A stretch of DNA of 64,000 bases from Rhizobium sp. 11515TR (GTDB lineage Bacteria; Pseudomonadota; Alphaproteobacteria; Rhizobiales; Rhizobiaceae): assembly GCF_002277895.1 (NCBI RefSeq), contig NZ_CP022999.1, forward strand, positions 1,116,001 through 1,180,000. Direction: 5' to 3'. Positions 9,056-16,760 of this stretch are shown here, piece after piece. The first letter of the stretch is position 1; every line of letters begins with the position of its first letter. The notes beneath the pieces are model-generated. The model searched no databases, was not told the origin of the DNA, and was given only the letters and a program-made list of their open reading frames with translations. Made by a program: the position numbers and the translations under genes.

Positions 9056-10147
9056 TTATGCATTCGATGCTGGAAAGACATGTAAGGCGGTGGGGTCGAA
9101 GCCGAGGAAGACCTCTTCGCCCGGACCCACGAGATCGCTTTCGTTCATGCTGCGGCGATCCGAGGTGATCAGGAAATCGCCGAGGCCGGGGACGGTGACT
9201 GCATATTCGGCTGACGAGCCCAGGAAGATGCGATGCGTCACCGTGCCCTTGAAGGACATGCCTGAAACAGTCATGTCGCGGCTGAGATGGATCGCCTCCG
9301 GGCGCAAGGCCGCAATCGCCGCTCCTGGTGCGAGCCGCTTGCCAGACGAAAGGGCAGAGCCGTCCCCAAGGCGAAGCGTTTCGCCATCGGCTTCCATCGT
9401 CGCTTCAATCTGGTTCGTCTTGCCGACGAAATCGGCGACGAAGAGATCGGCCGGACGGTCATAGACCTCCTGAGGCGTGCCGAGCTGGCGGATGCGGCCG
9501 GCGCTCATGACACAGACGATATCGGCCATCGACAGCGCTTCTTCCTGGTCATGGGTAACGAGAACGAAAGTGATGCCGAGTTCGCGCTGCAATGTCTGAA
9601 GCTCGATCTGCATGGCCGAGCGCAGCTTCTTGTCGAGTGCGGCCAGCGGCTCGTCGAGCAGCAGGACGGAAGGGCGGTTGACGATGGCGCGCGCAAGTGC
9701 CACGCGCTGCTGCTGGCCGCCGGACATTTCGTGGATGCGCCGTCTGGCAAAGCCGCCGAGCCGGACCATCTCGAGCGCTTCGGCAACGCGCCGGTCGATT
9801 TCGGCAGCGCCAATCTTCGGACGCATCTGCTTCAGCCCATAGGCTACGTTCTGCGCGACGTTGAAATGCGGAAACAGCGCATAGTGCTGGAACACCATGT
9901 TGACCGGGCGCCGGTAGGCCGGAACACCGTTCATCTCGCGCCCATCGATCAGCACCGTGCCTTCGCTCGGCTGCTCGAAGCCGCCGATCATGCGCAGGCA
10001 GGTCGTCTTGCCGCAGCCGGAAGGGCCGAGAAGCGCCAGAAACGCGCCCTTGGGCACATTGAGATTGATGTCCGTTACGGCGGTCACGGCGCCATAGTTC
10101 TTCGTGACCGAACGGAATTCGATATCGTTCGTTGAAGCGGATGCCAC
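9056..10147 (-). CDS. ABC importer ATPase, PotA-like
   Basis: This 363-residue PotA/MalK-type ATPase has Walker A GPSGCGKTT, signature MSGGQQQR, Walker B LLLDEPLAALD and an intact switch-His loop VTHDQEEAL. A C-terminal TOBE-like regulatory domain follows. The start is a GTG at 10147 with AGGGAA five to six bases upstream. The frame stays open to 10333, but that extension would run into the divergent regulatory region. It is the promoter-proximal gene of the importer-SDR operon. Confidence 0.88.
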   Translation of the reverse strand: MASASTNDIEFRSVTKNYGAVTAVTDINLNVPKGAFLALLGPSGCGKTTCLRMIGGFEQPSEGTVLIDGREMNGVPAYRRPVNMVFQHYALFPHFNVAQNVAYGLKQMRPKIGAAEIDRRVAEALEMVRLGGFARRRIHEMSGGQQQRVALARAIVNRPSVLLLDEPLAALDKKLRSAMQIELQTLQRELGITFVLVTHDQEEALSMADIVCVMSAGRIRQLGTPQEVYDRPADLFVADFVGKTNQIEATMEADGETLRLGDGSALSSGKRLAPGAAIAALRPEAIHLSRDMTVSGMSFKGTVTHRIFLGSSAEYAVTVPGLGDFLITSDRRSMNESDLVGPGEEVFLGFDPTALHVFPASNA

Positions 10148-10333
10148 GTCTGTTCCCTGCGGTTGGTCGGCAGTCTTGATCTGCCTTATTGCCACCGTCG
10201 TTAGGGAAAGAGTAAGCCTGCGCTTCCTGCGAGGTATATACCCCGAAAGAGGTATTTTCGTACGGATCGCTTCGTGGAAGGTGTATATAGGGGCTGCGCT
10301 CCATTGCGCAGGGCGGCAGAGGGGATCCGTCAT
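10148..10333. promoter_or_regulatory. Divergent promoter region with GGTATATACC palindrome
   Basis: This region lies between the importer operon (-) and the LuxR-type gene (+). It contains the perfect palindrome GGTATATACC at 10233-10242. Related sequences are GAGGTATTTT at 10250-10259 and GGTGTATATAGGGG at about 10280-10293. The repeats are good candidates for a regulator site shared by both promoters. No experimental link is known to me. Confidence 0.45.
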
Positions 10334-11146
10334 ATGAGCACCGACCTTGAAGGGCTTTTCGCCGCCTTCAACGCGACGATCGGCCGATCATCGATGACAG
10401 ATGCCGAATTCGGCGAGACGTTCCGTCAGATGATGGCGGCGCTGGTGCAGTTCGATTACGTGGTCGTCTTCGCCTATCGCGGCAAGGAGCGGCCGATCGA
10501 CCTCTACAGTACCTTCGACCGCAAGGAGCATGTCATCTTCGTCACGCTCTACCAGGCCGGTCCCTATCTGCTGGATCCCTTCTATCACACGGCGCATGAG
10601 CGCCGCGAAGGCGTGCTCAGGATGCGGGAGCTGGCGCCGGACCGCTTCTTTTCCAGCGAATATTACCGGACCTATTATGTGCAGACCGGCCTTGCCGAGG
10701 AAATCGGCTTTTTCGTCAATGCCGACGATGACATCACCATCGTCCTGTCATTGATGCGGCGCGAGAAGACCGGTGTTTTTCCGCCGGCGGAATTCATGAC
10801 GCTGAAGAAGGTGGAACCGCTTGTTGCAAACATGGTGAGATATTACTGGTCCGGCCTTGCCTCGCGCTTCGATGCGCAATTGGTGGCCGGAGGCAGGCGC
10901 CGGCGCCGGAAGGGTGAGAACGAGACTGTCCCGCCAGCCGAAACCGTCTGGCGTGACCTTAATCTGACAAGCCGCGAGACTGCCATTGTCGAGCTCGTCT
11001 TGCAGGGGCACTCATCGGAATCGATCGGTCTGAAGCTCAATATTTCGACGGGTACGGTGAAGGTTCATCGCCGTAATGTCTACCGCAAGCTCGGCATTTC
11101 CTCCCAGACACAGCTGCTTTCGCTCTATCTCAAGAACCTGGCCTAG
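10334..11146 (+). CDS. LuxR-type HTH transcriptional regulator
   Basis: This 270-residue protein has a C-terminal LuxR/GerE DNA-binding domain (about residues 205-268: LTSRETAIVELVLQGHSSES, then STGTVKVHRRNVYRKLGISS). The N-terminal domain of about 190 residues is one I cannot assign; it is not an obvious receiver or a classic acyl-homoserine-lactone domain. A basic linker (GGRRRRRKG) joins them. It is divergent from the Pot-like importer operon and is probably its regulator. The ATG at 10334 removes an unsupported 20-residue extension. Confidence 0.82.
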   Translation: MSTDLEGLFAAFNATIGRSSMTDAEFGETFRQMMAALVQFDYVVVFAYRGKERPIDLYSTFDRKEHVIFVTLYQAGPYLLDPFYHTAHERREGVLRMRELAPDRFFSSEYYRTYYVQTGLAEEIGFFVNADDDITIVLSLMRREKTGVFPPAEFMTLKKVEPLVANMVRYYWSGLASRFDAQLVAGGRRRRRKGENETVPPAETVWRDLNLTSRETAIVELVLQGHSSESIGLKLNISTGTVKVHRRNVYRKLGISSQTQLLSLYLKNLA

Positions 11147-11439
11147 CGTGAGCGGGACTGAGCCCCATGAGTGTCAGGTCCCTGTCTTGCAAGCAGCCTC
11201 AGCCAGGGGCCGCAGTGAAAGAGGCTCATGAGTAGATACATCGGCACCATTCCGCCGACCATCGAACTGTCCTGCGCCGAGCAGATCATATCCCCGCCCG
11301 CACCATAGGCTGACAGCACTGTCATGAAGGCAAAGCTCGGCGCTGCGGCCAGTGCCAGCCATCGGCTGGCAGTGACGGGCAGGTTCGGGGCGGCGGAATG
11401 TACGCCGGCCCCTTCGTTGCTTTCGGATAGGCGCAACAT
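11143..11439 (-). CDS. Small membrane protein coupled to the DUF899 gene
   Basis: This 98-residue protein has a hydrophobic stretch (WLALAAAPSFAFMTVLSAYG) and a second one with MVPMYLLMSLFHCGPWLRLL, so it has probably two membrane segments. Its ATG at 11439 overlaps the stop of the DUF899 gene (TGATG), which implies translational coupling. Similar small hypotheticals next to DUF899 genes are common in proteobacteria. No function is known to me. It overlaps the 3' end of the LuxR-type gene by four bases. Confidence 0.6.
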   Translation of the reverse strand: MLRLSESNEGAGVHSAAPNLPVTASRWLALAAAPSFAFMTVLSAYGAGGDMICSAQDSSMVGGMVPMYLLMSLFHCGPWLRLLARQGPDTHGAQSRSR

Positions 11440-12236
11440 CAGTTTGCCCCGTAACGATCGTGGTGCTTCCACCATACGCCGGTCTCGTTGCGGCCGAGTG
11501 GGGCGCGGTCGAGCCACTGATACATGCCCCAGAGACCATCAAGGCCACGGGCATAGGAGGAGTACGTATGATAGATGTCACCGTCCTGCATGGCGAAGGC
11601 GCTGACGCCGGGCCGCTCACGGGTGTAAGTCGCGATATCCGTCCCCGTCATTGACGCCATCAATTCAACCGGGCCTTCGCTGCCGCGCAGCTCCCATTGC
11701 TGTATCGACTTGCCCGCCTGAGCATCGAGCATTGGCGGCTCGCGGCGATAATTATATTCGATTTTGCCGCCGCTCTGCTCCTCCGGCGTGAACCAGACAT
11801 TGAAATCATGATTGAAGTCGCTGTTTGCCGAAGAGGCCCAATCGAAGGTCCAGCCCATGCGCCGTTTGAATTCCTGCAGCTTTGCGAGCGGGGCGCGGGA
11901 AATGGCCGAAAAGGCCACATCGTGGTTTTCAAGATGCACGGCGATGCCGTTGAAACCATCCGCGATCGATGAGCAGGATGGGCAACCGGCCGTGTAATCC
12001 GGCCCGAACATGAAATGATAGACGAGAAGCTGCGAGCGCCCCTTGAAGAGGCCCGAGAGCGGAACGACACCCTGGTCGGTCTCGAGACGATAGTCCTTTT
12101 CCACCTTCACCCAAGGCAATTCCTGGCGGCGGGCGGCGATCTCGTCGCTGCGCCGCGTCAGCTCCTTTTCCTGCTCCAGCAGGGAAAGCCGTGCCGAAAG
12201 CCACTCTTTGCGTGTTCCAGTCGCATGCATCGTCAT
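11439..12236 (-). CDS. DUF899 thioredoxin-fold family protein
   Basis: This 265-residue protein belongs to the DUF899 (thioredoxin-like, AhpC/TSA-related) family. It contains the family landmarks ELPWVKVEKDYRL near residue 40, LLVYHFMFGPDYTAGCPSCS (CPSC at a thioredoxin-like position, about residues 85-88), and the C-terminal DGLWGMYQWLDRAPLGRNE. A dithiol redox role is suggested by the CxxC motif, but the reaction is not established. The start has a good GAGGAGATC site. It is divergent from the regulator at 12356, which may control it. Confidence 0.85.
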   Translation of the reverse strand: MTMHATGTRKEWLSARLSLLEQEKELTRRSDEIAARRQELPWVKVEKDYRLETDQGVVPLSGLFKGRSQLLVYHFMFGPDYTAGCPSCSSIADGFNGIAVHLENHDVAFSAISRAPLAKLQEFKRRMGWTFDWASSANSDFNHDFNVWFTPEEQSGGKIEYNYRREPPMLDAQAGKSIQQWELRGSEGPVELMASMTGTDIATYTRERPGVSAFAMQDGDIYHTYSSYARGLDGLWGMYQWLDRAPLGRNETGVWWKHHDRYGAN

Positions 12237-12355
12237 GGTTGATCTCCTCTTGTCAGCGACACCTGTCCTGTCGGCGCTGCGTCTTGCCTGCCGATGTGCG
12301 ATACCTTACGGCTGGAGTGCGAAGGGGTGGGAGTTACAAGTGTGACGGGATTTCG

Positions 12356-13576
12356 ATGGACTCGCTGATCGTCGCGGCTGCCCAGGCGCTCGCTGCCGGA
12401 GATGTGCTGGGGGCGCTGAAGCGCGTCGCATTGCGCGACGATGCTCCGGCGCTGGCGCTTCGCGGCATTGCTATGGCGCAGCTCGGCGATCTCTCCCGCG
12501 CCAAGACCCTTCTGAAGAATGCGGCGCGCGCCTTCGGTCCCCGCGAGGCCGTGGCCCGCGCTCGCTGCGTGGTGGCCGAGGCGGAGATCGCCCTTGTCTC
12601 ACGCGACCTTGGCTGGCCGGAAAAGGCACTGGAGACGGCGCGGGTCGCTCTCGAAAAACATGGCGACCGTATCAATACCGCCCATGCCCGCAATCTCCAG
12701 ATACGCCGCCTGCTACTCATCGGTCATCTCGACGAGGCGGAGTGCTTGATGGCCAAGCTCGACCCATCGCCACTGCCGCCGGCCGCAAGGGCAAGTCATG
12801 AGCTGGCGGTCGCCGGCATTGCCATCCGCCGCCTGCGTATCGAGCCGGCACGTGCCGCTCTGATGCGTGCGGCGGAAGCGGCACAGAAGGCAGGAATCCC
12901 AGCACTCATCGTCGAGGTACAGGATGCGGCGCGCATACTCGACGAGCCGGCCGCGCGCCTGGTCGCGCGGGGGAGCGAGAGATTGCTGTCGCTGGATGAG
13001 GTCGAGATGCTTCTGGCGTCCGATGCCTTGGTTGTGGACGCCTGCCGCAACGTCGTGCGCCGCGCTGGAGACATCATATCGCTTGCGAGCAGGCCCGTGC
13101 TTTTTGCCCTTGCGCGCGTGCTCGCCGAAGCAGCTCCCGGCGACGCGCCGCGGGCGCTGTTGCTTTCCCGCGCGTTCCGCGCCCGCCATGCCGACGAATC
13201 CCACAGGGCGCGGCTGCGTGTGGAGGTCGGCAGGCTTCGCGCCGCCTTGGAGCCGCTCGCCGAGATCCGAGCGACGGCGGAAGGTTTCGTGCTGGCGCCT
13301 CGGCTGGCAGGTGATGTCGTCGTGCTGGCGCCGCCGGTCGAGGTCGAGCATGCCTCCGTGCTTGCCCTGCTCTCGGATGGCGAGGCCTGGTCGAGTTCGG
13401 CATTGTCGGTTGCGCTGTCGACAAGCCCGCGTACGGTGCAGCGTGCGCTCGACGCGCTTGCGGTTGCAGGCATGGTGCAAAGCGTCGGCAACGGACGGGC
13501 CTGCCGCTGGATGATGCCGCCCGCCGTCGGCTTCCCGACAACATTGTTACTCCCGAGACCGCTGCCGAGCGACTAG
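12356..13576 (+). CDS. Winged-helix transcriptional regulator with TPR-like helical repeats
   Basis: This 406-residue protein is mostly alpha-helical and alanine/arginine-rich. Residues about 10-200 look like TPR-type repeats (ALALRGIAMAQLGDLSRAKTL and similar blocks). The C-terminal part (about 320-395) holds a winged-helix segment, SSALSVALSTSPRTVQRALD, followed by LAVAGMVQSVGNGRACRW. The layout suggests a sensor or protein-protein module joined to a DNA-binding domain. It is divergent from the DUF899 operon and upstream of the beta-propeller gene. The ORF opens further upstream, but ATG 12356 begins the protein-like sequence. Confidence 0.65.
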   Translation: MDSLIVAAAQALAAGDVLGALKRVALRDDAPALALRGIAMAQLGDLSRAKTLLKNAARAFGPREAVARARCVVAEAEIALVSRDLGWPEKALETARVALEKHGDRINTAHARNLQIRRLLLIGHLDEAECLMAKLDPSPLPPAARASHELAVAGIAIRRLRIEPARAALMRAAEAAQKAGIPALIVEVQDAARILDEPAARLVARGSERLLSLDEVEMLLASDALVVDACRNVVRRAGDIISLASRPVLFALARVLAEAAPGDAPRALLLSRAFRARHADESHRARLRVEVGRLRAALEPLAEIRATAEGFVLAPRLAGDVVVLAPPVEVEHASVLALLSDGEAWSSSALSVALSTSPRTVQRALDALAVAGMVQSVGNGRACRWMMPPAVGFPTTLLLPRPLPSD

Positions 13577-13623
13577 ACTTCTTATTATCGACACTCAACC
13601 GCTCCCGACCGGAGGATGGAAGC

Positions 13624-14256
13624 ATGAAAAAGTCACAAGCGGAAATCATTCGCGAATATGGCCCTTTCGCCAATGCGCCGCGCGTAAACGGCGTCACCTT
13701 CGATGGTCAGCACGTCTGGTTCGCCTCCGGCGAGAAGCTGCACGCCCTCAACCCCGAAAGCGGCGAGCAGGTGCGCACGATCGACGTCGCCTCGCACGCC
13801 GGCACCGCCTTTGACGGCCGTTATCTGTACCAGATCGCCGAGGATCAGATTCATAAGGTCGACCCGGAAACCGGCAAGATAGTCTCCACGATACCGGCGC
13901 CCGGCCACGGCGGCGATTCAGGCCTTGCCTGGAGCGAGGGCAGCCTGTGGGTCGGCCAGCATCGCGGCCGCAAGATCTATGAAATCGATCCCGAAACGGG
14001 CGCCATCCGGCGCACCATCGAATCCAATCGAATCGTCACGGGCGTGACATGGGTAGATGGTGAGTTATGGCACGGCACCTGGGAAGGCGACGAAAGCGAT
14101 GTCCGCCGTGTCAATCCGATGACCGGCGAGGTTTTGGAGCGGCTGGAAATGCCGGAGGGTACCGGCGTTTCCGGCCTCGAATCCGACGGCAAGGACCGGT
14201 TCTATGCCGGCGGTGGCGGTAGCGGCAAACTGCGCGCCATCCGCCGTCCGCGCTGA
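13624..14256 (+). CDS. Beta-propeller protein, glutamine cyclotransferase-like/YncE-like
   Basis: This 210-residue protein is built of repeats of about 40-45 residues with the pattern DPETGxIxxTI (residues 41-50, 81-90, 119-128) and aromatic WF/LW segments. The pattern is typical of short NHL/YncE-like or glutaminyl-peptide-cyclotransferase-like propellers. There is no signal peptide, so it is probably cytoplasmic. An excellent GGAGG site precedes the ATG. It is probably co-transcribed with the regulator 47 bases upstream. A ligand-sensing or scaffold role is possible; enzymatic activity is not shown. Confidence 0.7.
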   Translation: MKKSQAEIIREYGPFANAPRVNGVTFDGQHVWFASGEKLHALNPESGEQVRTIDVASHAGTAFDGRYLYQIAEDQIHKVDPETGKIVSTIPAPGHGGDSGLAWSEGSLWVGQHRGRKIYEIDPETGAIRRTIESNRIVTGVTWVDGELWHGTWEGDESDVRRVNPMTGEVLERLEMPEGTGVSGLESDGKDRFYAGGGGSGKLRAIRRPR

Positions 14257-14611
14257 GTGGCGGCAACGAAGACCTCCTGCGCCTGAACCGGTCGATCCCA
14301 GGCGCTCGGTTTCGGAAAGAGTTGACTTACGTCTCCGGCTTGGAAGACTGCATCCGGATCACGCCCGGATAGCGCGACTTTGAAATTCAATGAGCCATCG
14401 ACGGAGCTTCGGGCTAGATCCTGCGATCGCCATCTCGCGCATTTTGAACCAACCGCAATGCCATGCGTTTCCAACATGGAAGCCATGCCTTGCCGGTCTC
14501 GGCTTTCATTGCCATATTTCACTTACCAACCGCATTTCAATCATTTTTAAGTTGCGAGCCGCGCCGATCACGACGGATGTCGTGATCGGTCGGGCGCGCC
14601 AAGGAGAAATC
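14257..14611. other. Intergenic region with a perfect hairpin upstream of the 93-residue gene
   Basis: No convincing gene lies here. The left half has a weak minus-strand open frame that looks protein-like in places but has no start signal. The right end holds the 11-bp inverted repeat listed separately and the ribosome-binding site of the next gene. Confidence 0.4.
14564..14589 (+). promoter_or_regulatory. Perfect 11-bp inverted repeat with 4-base loop in the 5' leader
   Basis: CCGATCACGAC (14564-14574) and GTCGTGATCGG (14579-14589) form a perfect stem around GGAT. The repeat ends 11 bases before the AAGGAG site of the 93-residue gene. It could be a repressor operator or an RNA hairpin that controls translation. 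Confidence 0.6.
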
Positions 14612-14893
14612 ATGAGTGAGATCACGAAAAGTCTGGGTGAAATGAACTTGCAGGAGCGCGCCGATCTTATGGCGGCCGTCGCGGATGTACTGCAAGCCAC
14701 CGCCGAAGAGGCCGAGGAGGATGGCGATGCGCTCGCCGTCACCAATTCGCTGTTTCTGGCATGCAACCTGCGCGGCTGTTCGTCCGATCTTGGCCCGAAG
14801 GATCTGAAAGCGGCCGAACTGCTGCTGGAGCAGGGGATCACTTTCATTCACCTGCTGAACGGGCGCAAGAAAAGCCGCACGCCGGTGCATTGA
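14612..14893 (+). CDS. Hypothetical 93-residue protein
   Basis: This is a small acidic protein, largely helical. It starts MSEITKSLGEMNLQERADLM and has a glutamate-rich stretch (TAEEAEEDGD, about residues 31-40) and three cysteines (LFLACNLRGCSSDLG includes two). A strong AAGGAG site lies five bases before the ATG, and codon use matches the neighbours, which supports it as a real gene. I do not recognise the family. Confidence 0.6.
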   Translation: MSEITKSLGEMNLQERADLMAAVADVLQATAEEAEEDGDALAVTNSLFLACNLRGCSSDLGPKDLKAAELLLEQGITFIHLLNGRKKSRTPVH

Positions 14894-15079
14894 CGGTTGC
14901 GACCGATGAAGGTCGAGCCCCCAGTCGTTTGTCAGATTGAAAACGGCTCTGGTAGCGAAGCATTTCCGCGTAAAATAACGCGGACTGCTAGAAGCCTCAG
15001 GCGGAACATCATGGATGTCCCGCCCTTCCTGTTTGGTTGAGCTTATGTCGGCAGAAACCTTTTCGTCGCGCCTGCTATC

Positions 15080-16405
15080 TCAATCTTCTTGGATGGCGCT
15101 GTCTCGGGCCGTATCCCGCATGAAGAGATAGACGATCAGCGAAATGCCGATCATCGCGGTCACGTACCAATAGAAACCCTGTTCCCAGCCGCTGCTCTTG
15201 AATTTCAGCGCCACGAACTCGGCTGTGCCGCCGAATAGTGTGTTGGCAAGAGCATAGGGTAACGCGACGCCGAGAGCTCGGATATGGGCAGGAAACAGTT
15301 CCGCCTTCACGACGGCATTGATCGATGTGTAGCCGGTGACGATGACCAGTGCGCCCATGACGAGCAGCCCGGCGATGAATGGATCCCTTGTGGTTTCGAG
15401 CGCCGAGAAGATCGGATAGGTAAACAGCACACCGCAGAGACCGAAACCGATCATCAGCGGCTTGCGGCCGATCTTGTCGGAGAGTCCGCCCGCAATCGGC
15501 TGCAGCAGCATGAAAATGAATAACGTGATTGCGTTTATCTCGCTCGACGTTTCCCGGCTGAACCCGGAGGTGTTGACCAGGAATTTCTGCATGTAGATCG
15601 AATAGGCGTAGAAGGCGAGCGTGCCGCCGGCCGTCAGCAGCATGACGAGCGCGGTTTCCTTGGGGTGCCGGGTGATGAGCATCCAGAAGCCGGATTTCTG
15701 TGTATCGCTTGCGCGTACATTCTTGAAGCTTTCGGTTTCGGCCAGGCCGCGCCGCAGCCAAAAGACCACGACTGCAAGTGCCGCTCCCATGAAGAAGGGA
15801 ATGCGCCATCCCCAGGAATTTAGCTCTTCCGGCGTCATTACCGCCTGCAGCACGATCAGCAGCGCGATTGCGAGAAGCTGGCCCGAGATCAGCGTGACAT
15901 ACTGAAAGGACGAGAAGAAACCGCGGCGCTGGCGGCCGGCCATTTCAGAAAGGTAGGTCGCGGAGGCGCCATATTCGCCACCGACGGAGAGGCCCTGCAT
16001 CAAGCGGGCGAGAACCAGAAGTGCCGGTGCTACCACGCCGATGGTTTCATATCCCGGCGTCAGCGCGATGATCAGCGACCCCGCGCACATCAGCGTCACC
16101 GAAAGGGCGAGACCGGCTTTGCGGCCCTTGCGGTCGGCATAGAGCCCCATGATCCAGGCGCCGATCGGCCGCATGACGAAACCGACGGCAAAGACCGCAG
16201 CCGAGTTCAACAGCTGCGCCGTCTGGTCGCCGGCGGGGAAGAAATGCGGTGCGAAATAGAGCGCGAAGGCAGCATAGACATACCAGTCGAACCATTCGAC
16301 CAGATTGCCGGTGGAACCGCCGATAATCGATTTCAGGCGGTTGCGCCGTTCGGCTGCTCCAGCCTTTGCTGTCGTCACGATGGGATCTTCGAATGTTTTC
16401 AGCAT
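15080..16405 (-). CDS. MHS-family (MFS) carboxylate/H+ symporter, KgtP/ShiA-like
   Basis: This 441-residue, 12-helix major facilitator of the metabolite:H+ symporter family is recognisable by GNLVEWFDWYVYAAFALYFAPHFFP at the first helix, the loop motif ADRKGRKAGL, LMQGLSVGGEYGASATY in helix 4 and a second loop motif SDKIGRKPLM. Relatives carry alpha-ketoglutarate, dicarboxylates, shikimate or proline/betaine. The ATG at 16405 follows a GGGAGGAGAGGAAC site; the open frame continues 66 codons upstream without support. It is divergent from the DctB/DctD-like pair, so a C4/C5-dicarboxylate substrate is likely. Confidence 0.85.
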   Translation of the reverse strand: MLKTFEDPIVTTAKAGAAERRNRLKSIIGGSTGNLVEWFDWYVYAAFALYFAPHFFPAGDQTAQLLNSAAVFAVGFVMRPIGAWIMGLYADRKGRKAGLALSVTLMCAGSLIIALTPGYETIGVVAPALLVLARLMQGLSVGGEYGASATYLSEMAGRQRRGFFSSFQYVTLISGQLLAIALLIVLQAVMTPEELNSWGWRIPFFMGAALAVVVFWLRRGLAETESFKNVRASDTQKSGFWMLITRHPKETALVMLLTAGGTLAFYAYSIYMQKFLVNTSGFSRETSSEINAITLFIFMLLQPIAGGLSDKIGRKPLMIGFGLCGVLFTYPIFSALETTRDPFIAGLLVMGALVIVTGYTSINAVVKAELFPAHIRALGVALPYALANTLFGGTAEFVALKFKSSGWEQGFYWYVTAMIGISLIVYLFMRDTARDSAIQED

Positions 16406-16760
16406 TGTTCCTCTCCTCCCGTTCCTGCTTCGGATCGTCATAGGCGCGCAATAAACCGCCGCGAACGACAAGTTCGCTGGGAGGGGCCGTATGTCTGCGG
16501 GGGCGCTGCCGGCCGGTCTCTTCAAGACGGGATCGGCAACGCCAGTTGCCCGGCCACGGCCGGCCTTTCTATCTATTGAGGACCACTCTCCCAGTGCCTG
16601 CATTCATACGTGTGGAAGACACAGGGCACGAGGTTTGCGGACTGTACAAAGATATCCTATTGATATATCCCGATTTTCTTCGGGCCACGCGCTGATCTTG
16701 ATGATGCTGTGTGCAAGATTCAGCATGGATTTTTTGGAATCCGTGCAATAATCTGCACAG
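16406..16760. promoter_or_regulatory. Divergent promoter region between the MHS permease and the sensor kinase
   Basis: This stretch has no gene. It contains an inverted repeat GCGAAC-N5-GTTCGC (16461-16477) in the permease leader and an AT-richer segment (16640-16680). I looked by eye for a sigma54 element (TGGC...TTGC with correct spacing) on both strands and found none. That agrees with the loss of the GAFTGA loop in the adjacent regulator. Confidence 0.4.
16461..16477. promoter_or_regulatory. Inverted repeat, candidate operator for the MHS permease
   Basis: GCGAAC and GTTCGC are perfect inverted half-sites separated by five bases. They sit 56 bases upstream of the permease start codon. 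The site could be bound by the DctD-like regulator, but this is inferred only from position. Confidence 0.35.

Noticed and set aside
14202..14522. 106-codon minus-strand frame near the propeller gene
   Set aside because: Some segments look protein-like, but there is no ribosome-binding site and it overlaps the end of the propeller gene. A database search would be needed to call it a remnant.
16406..16760. Sigma54 promoter for the MHS permease or the sensor kinase
   Set aside because: No pair of GG and GC elements with the correct spacing was found by eye on either strand.
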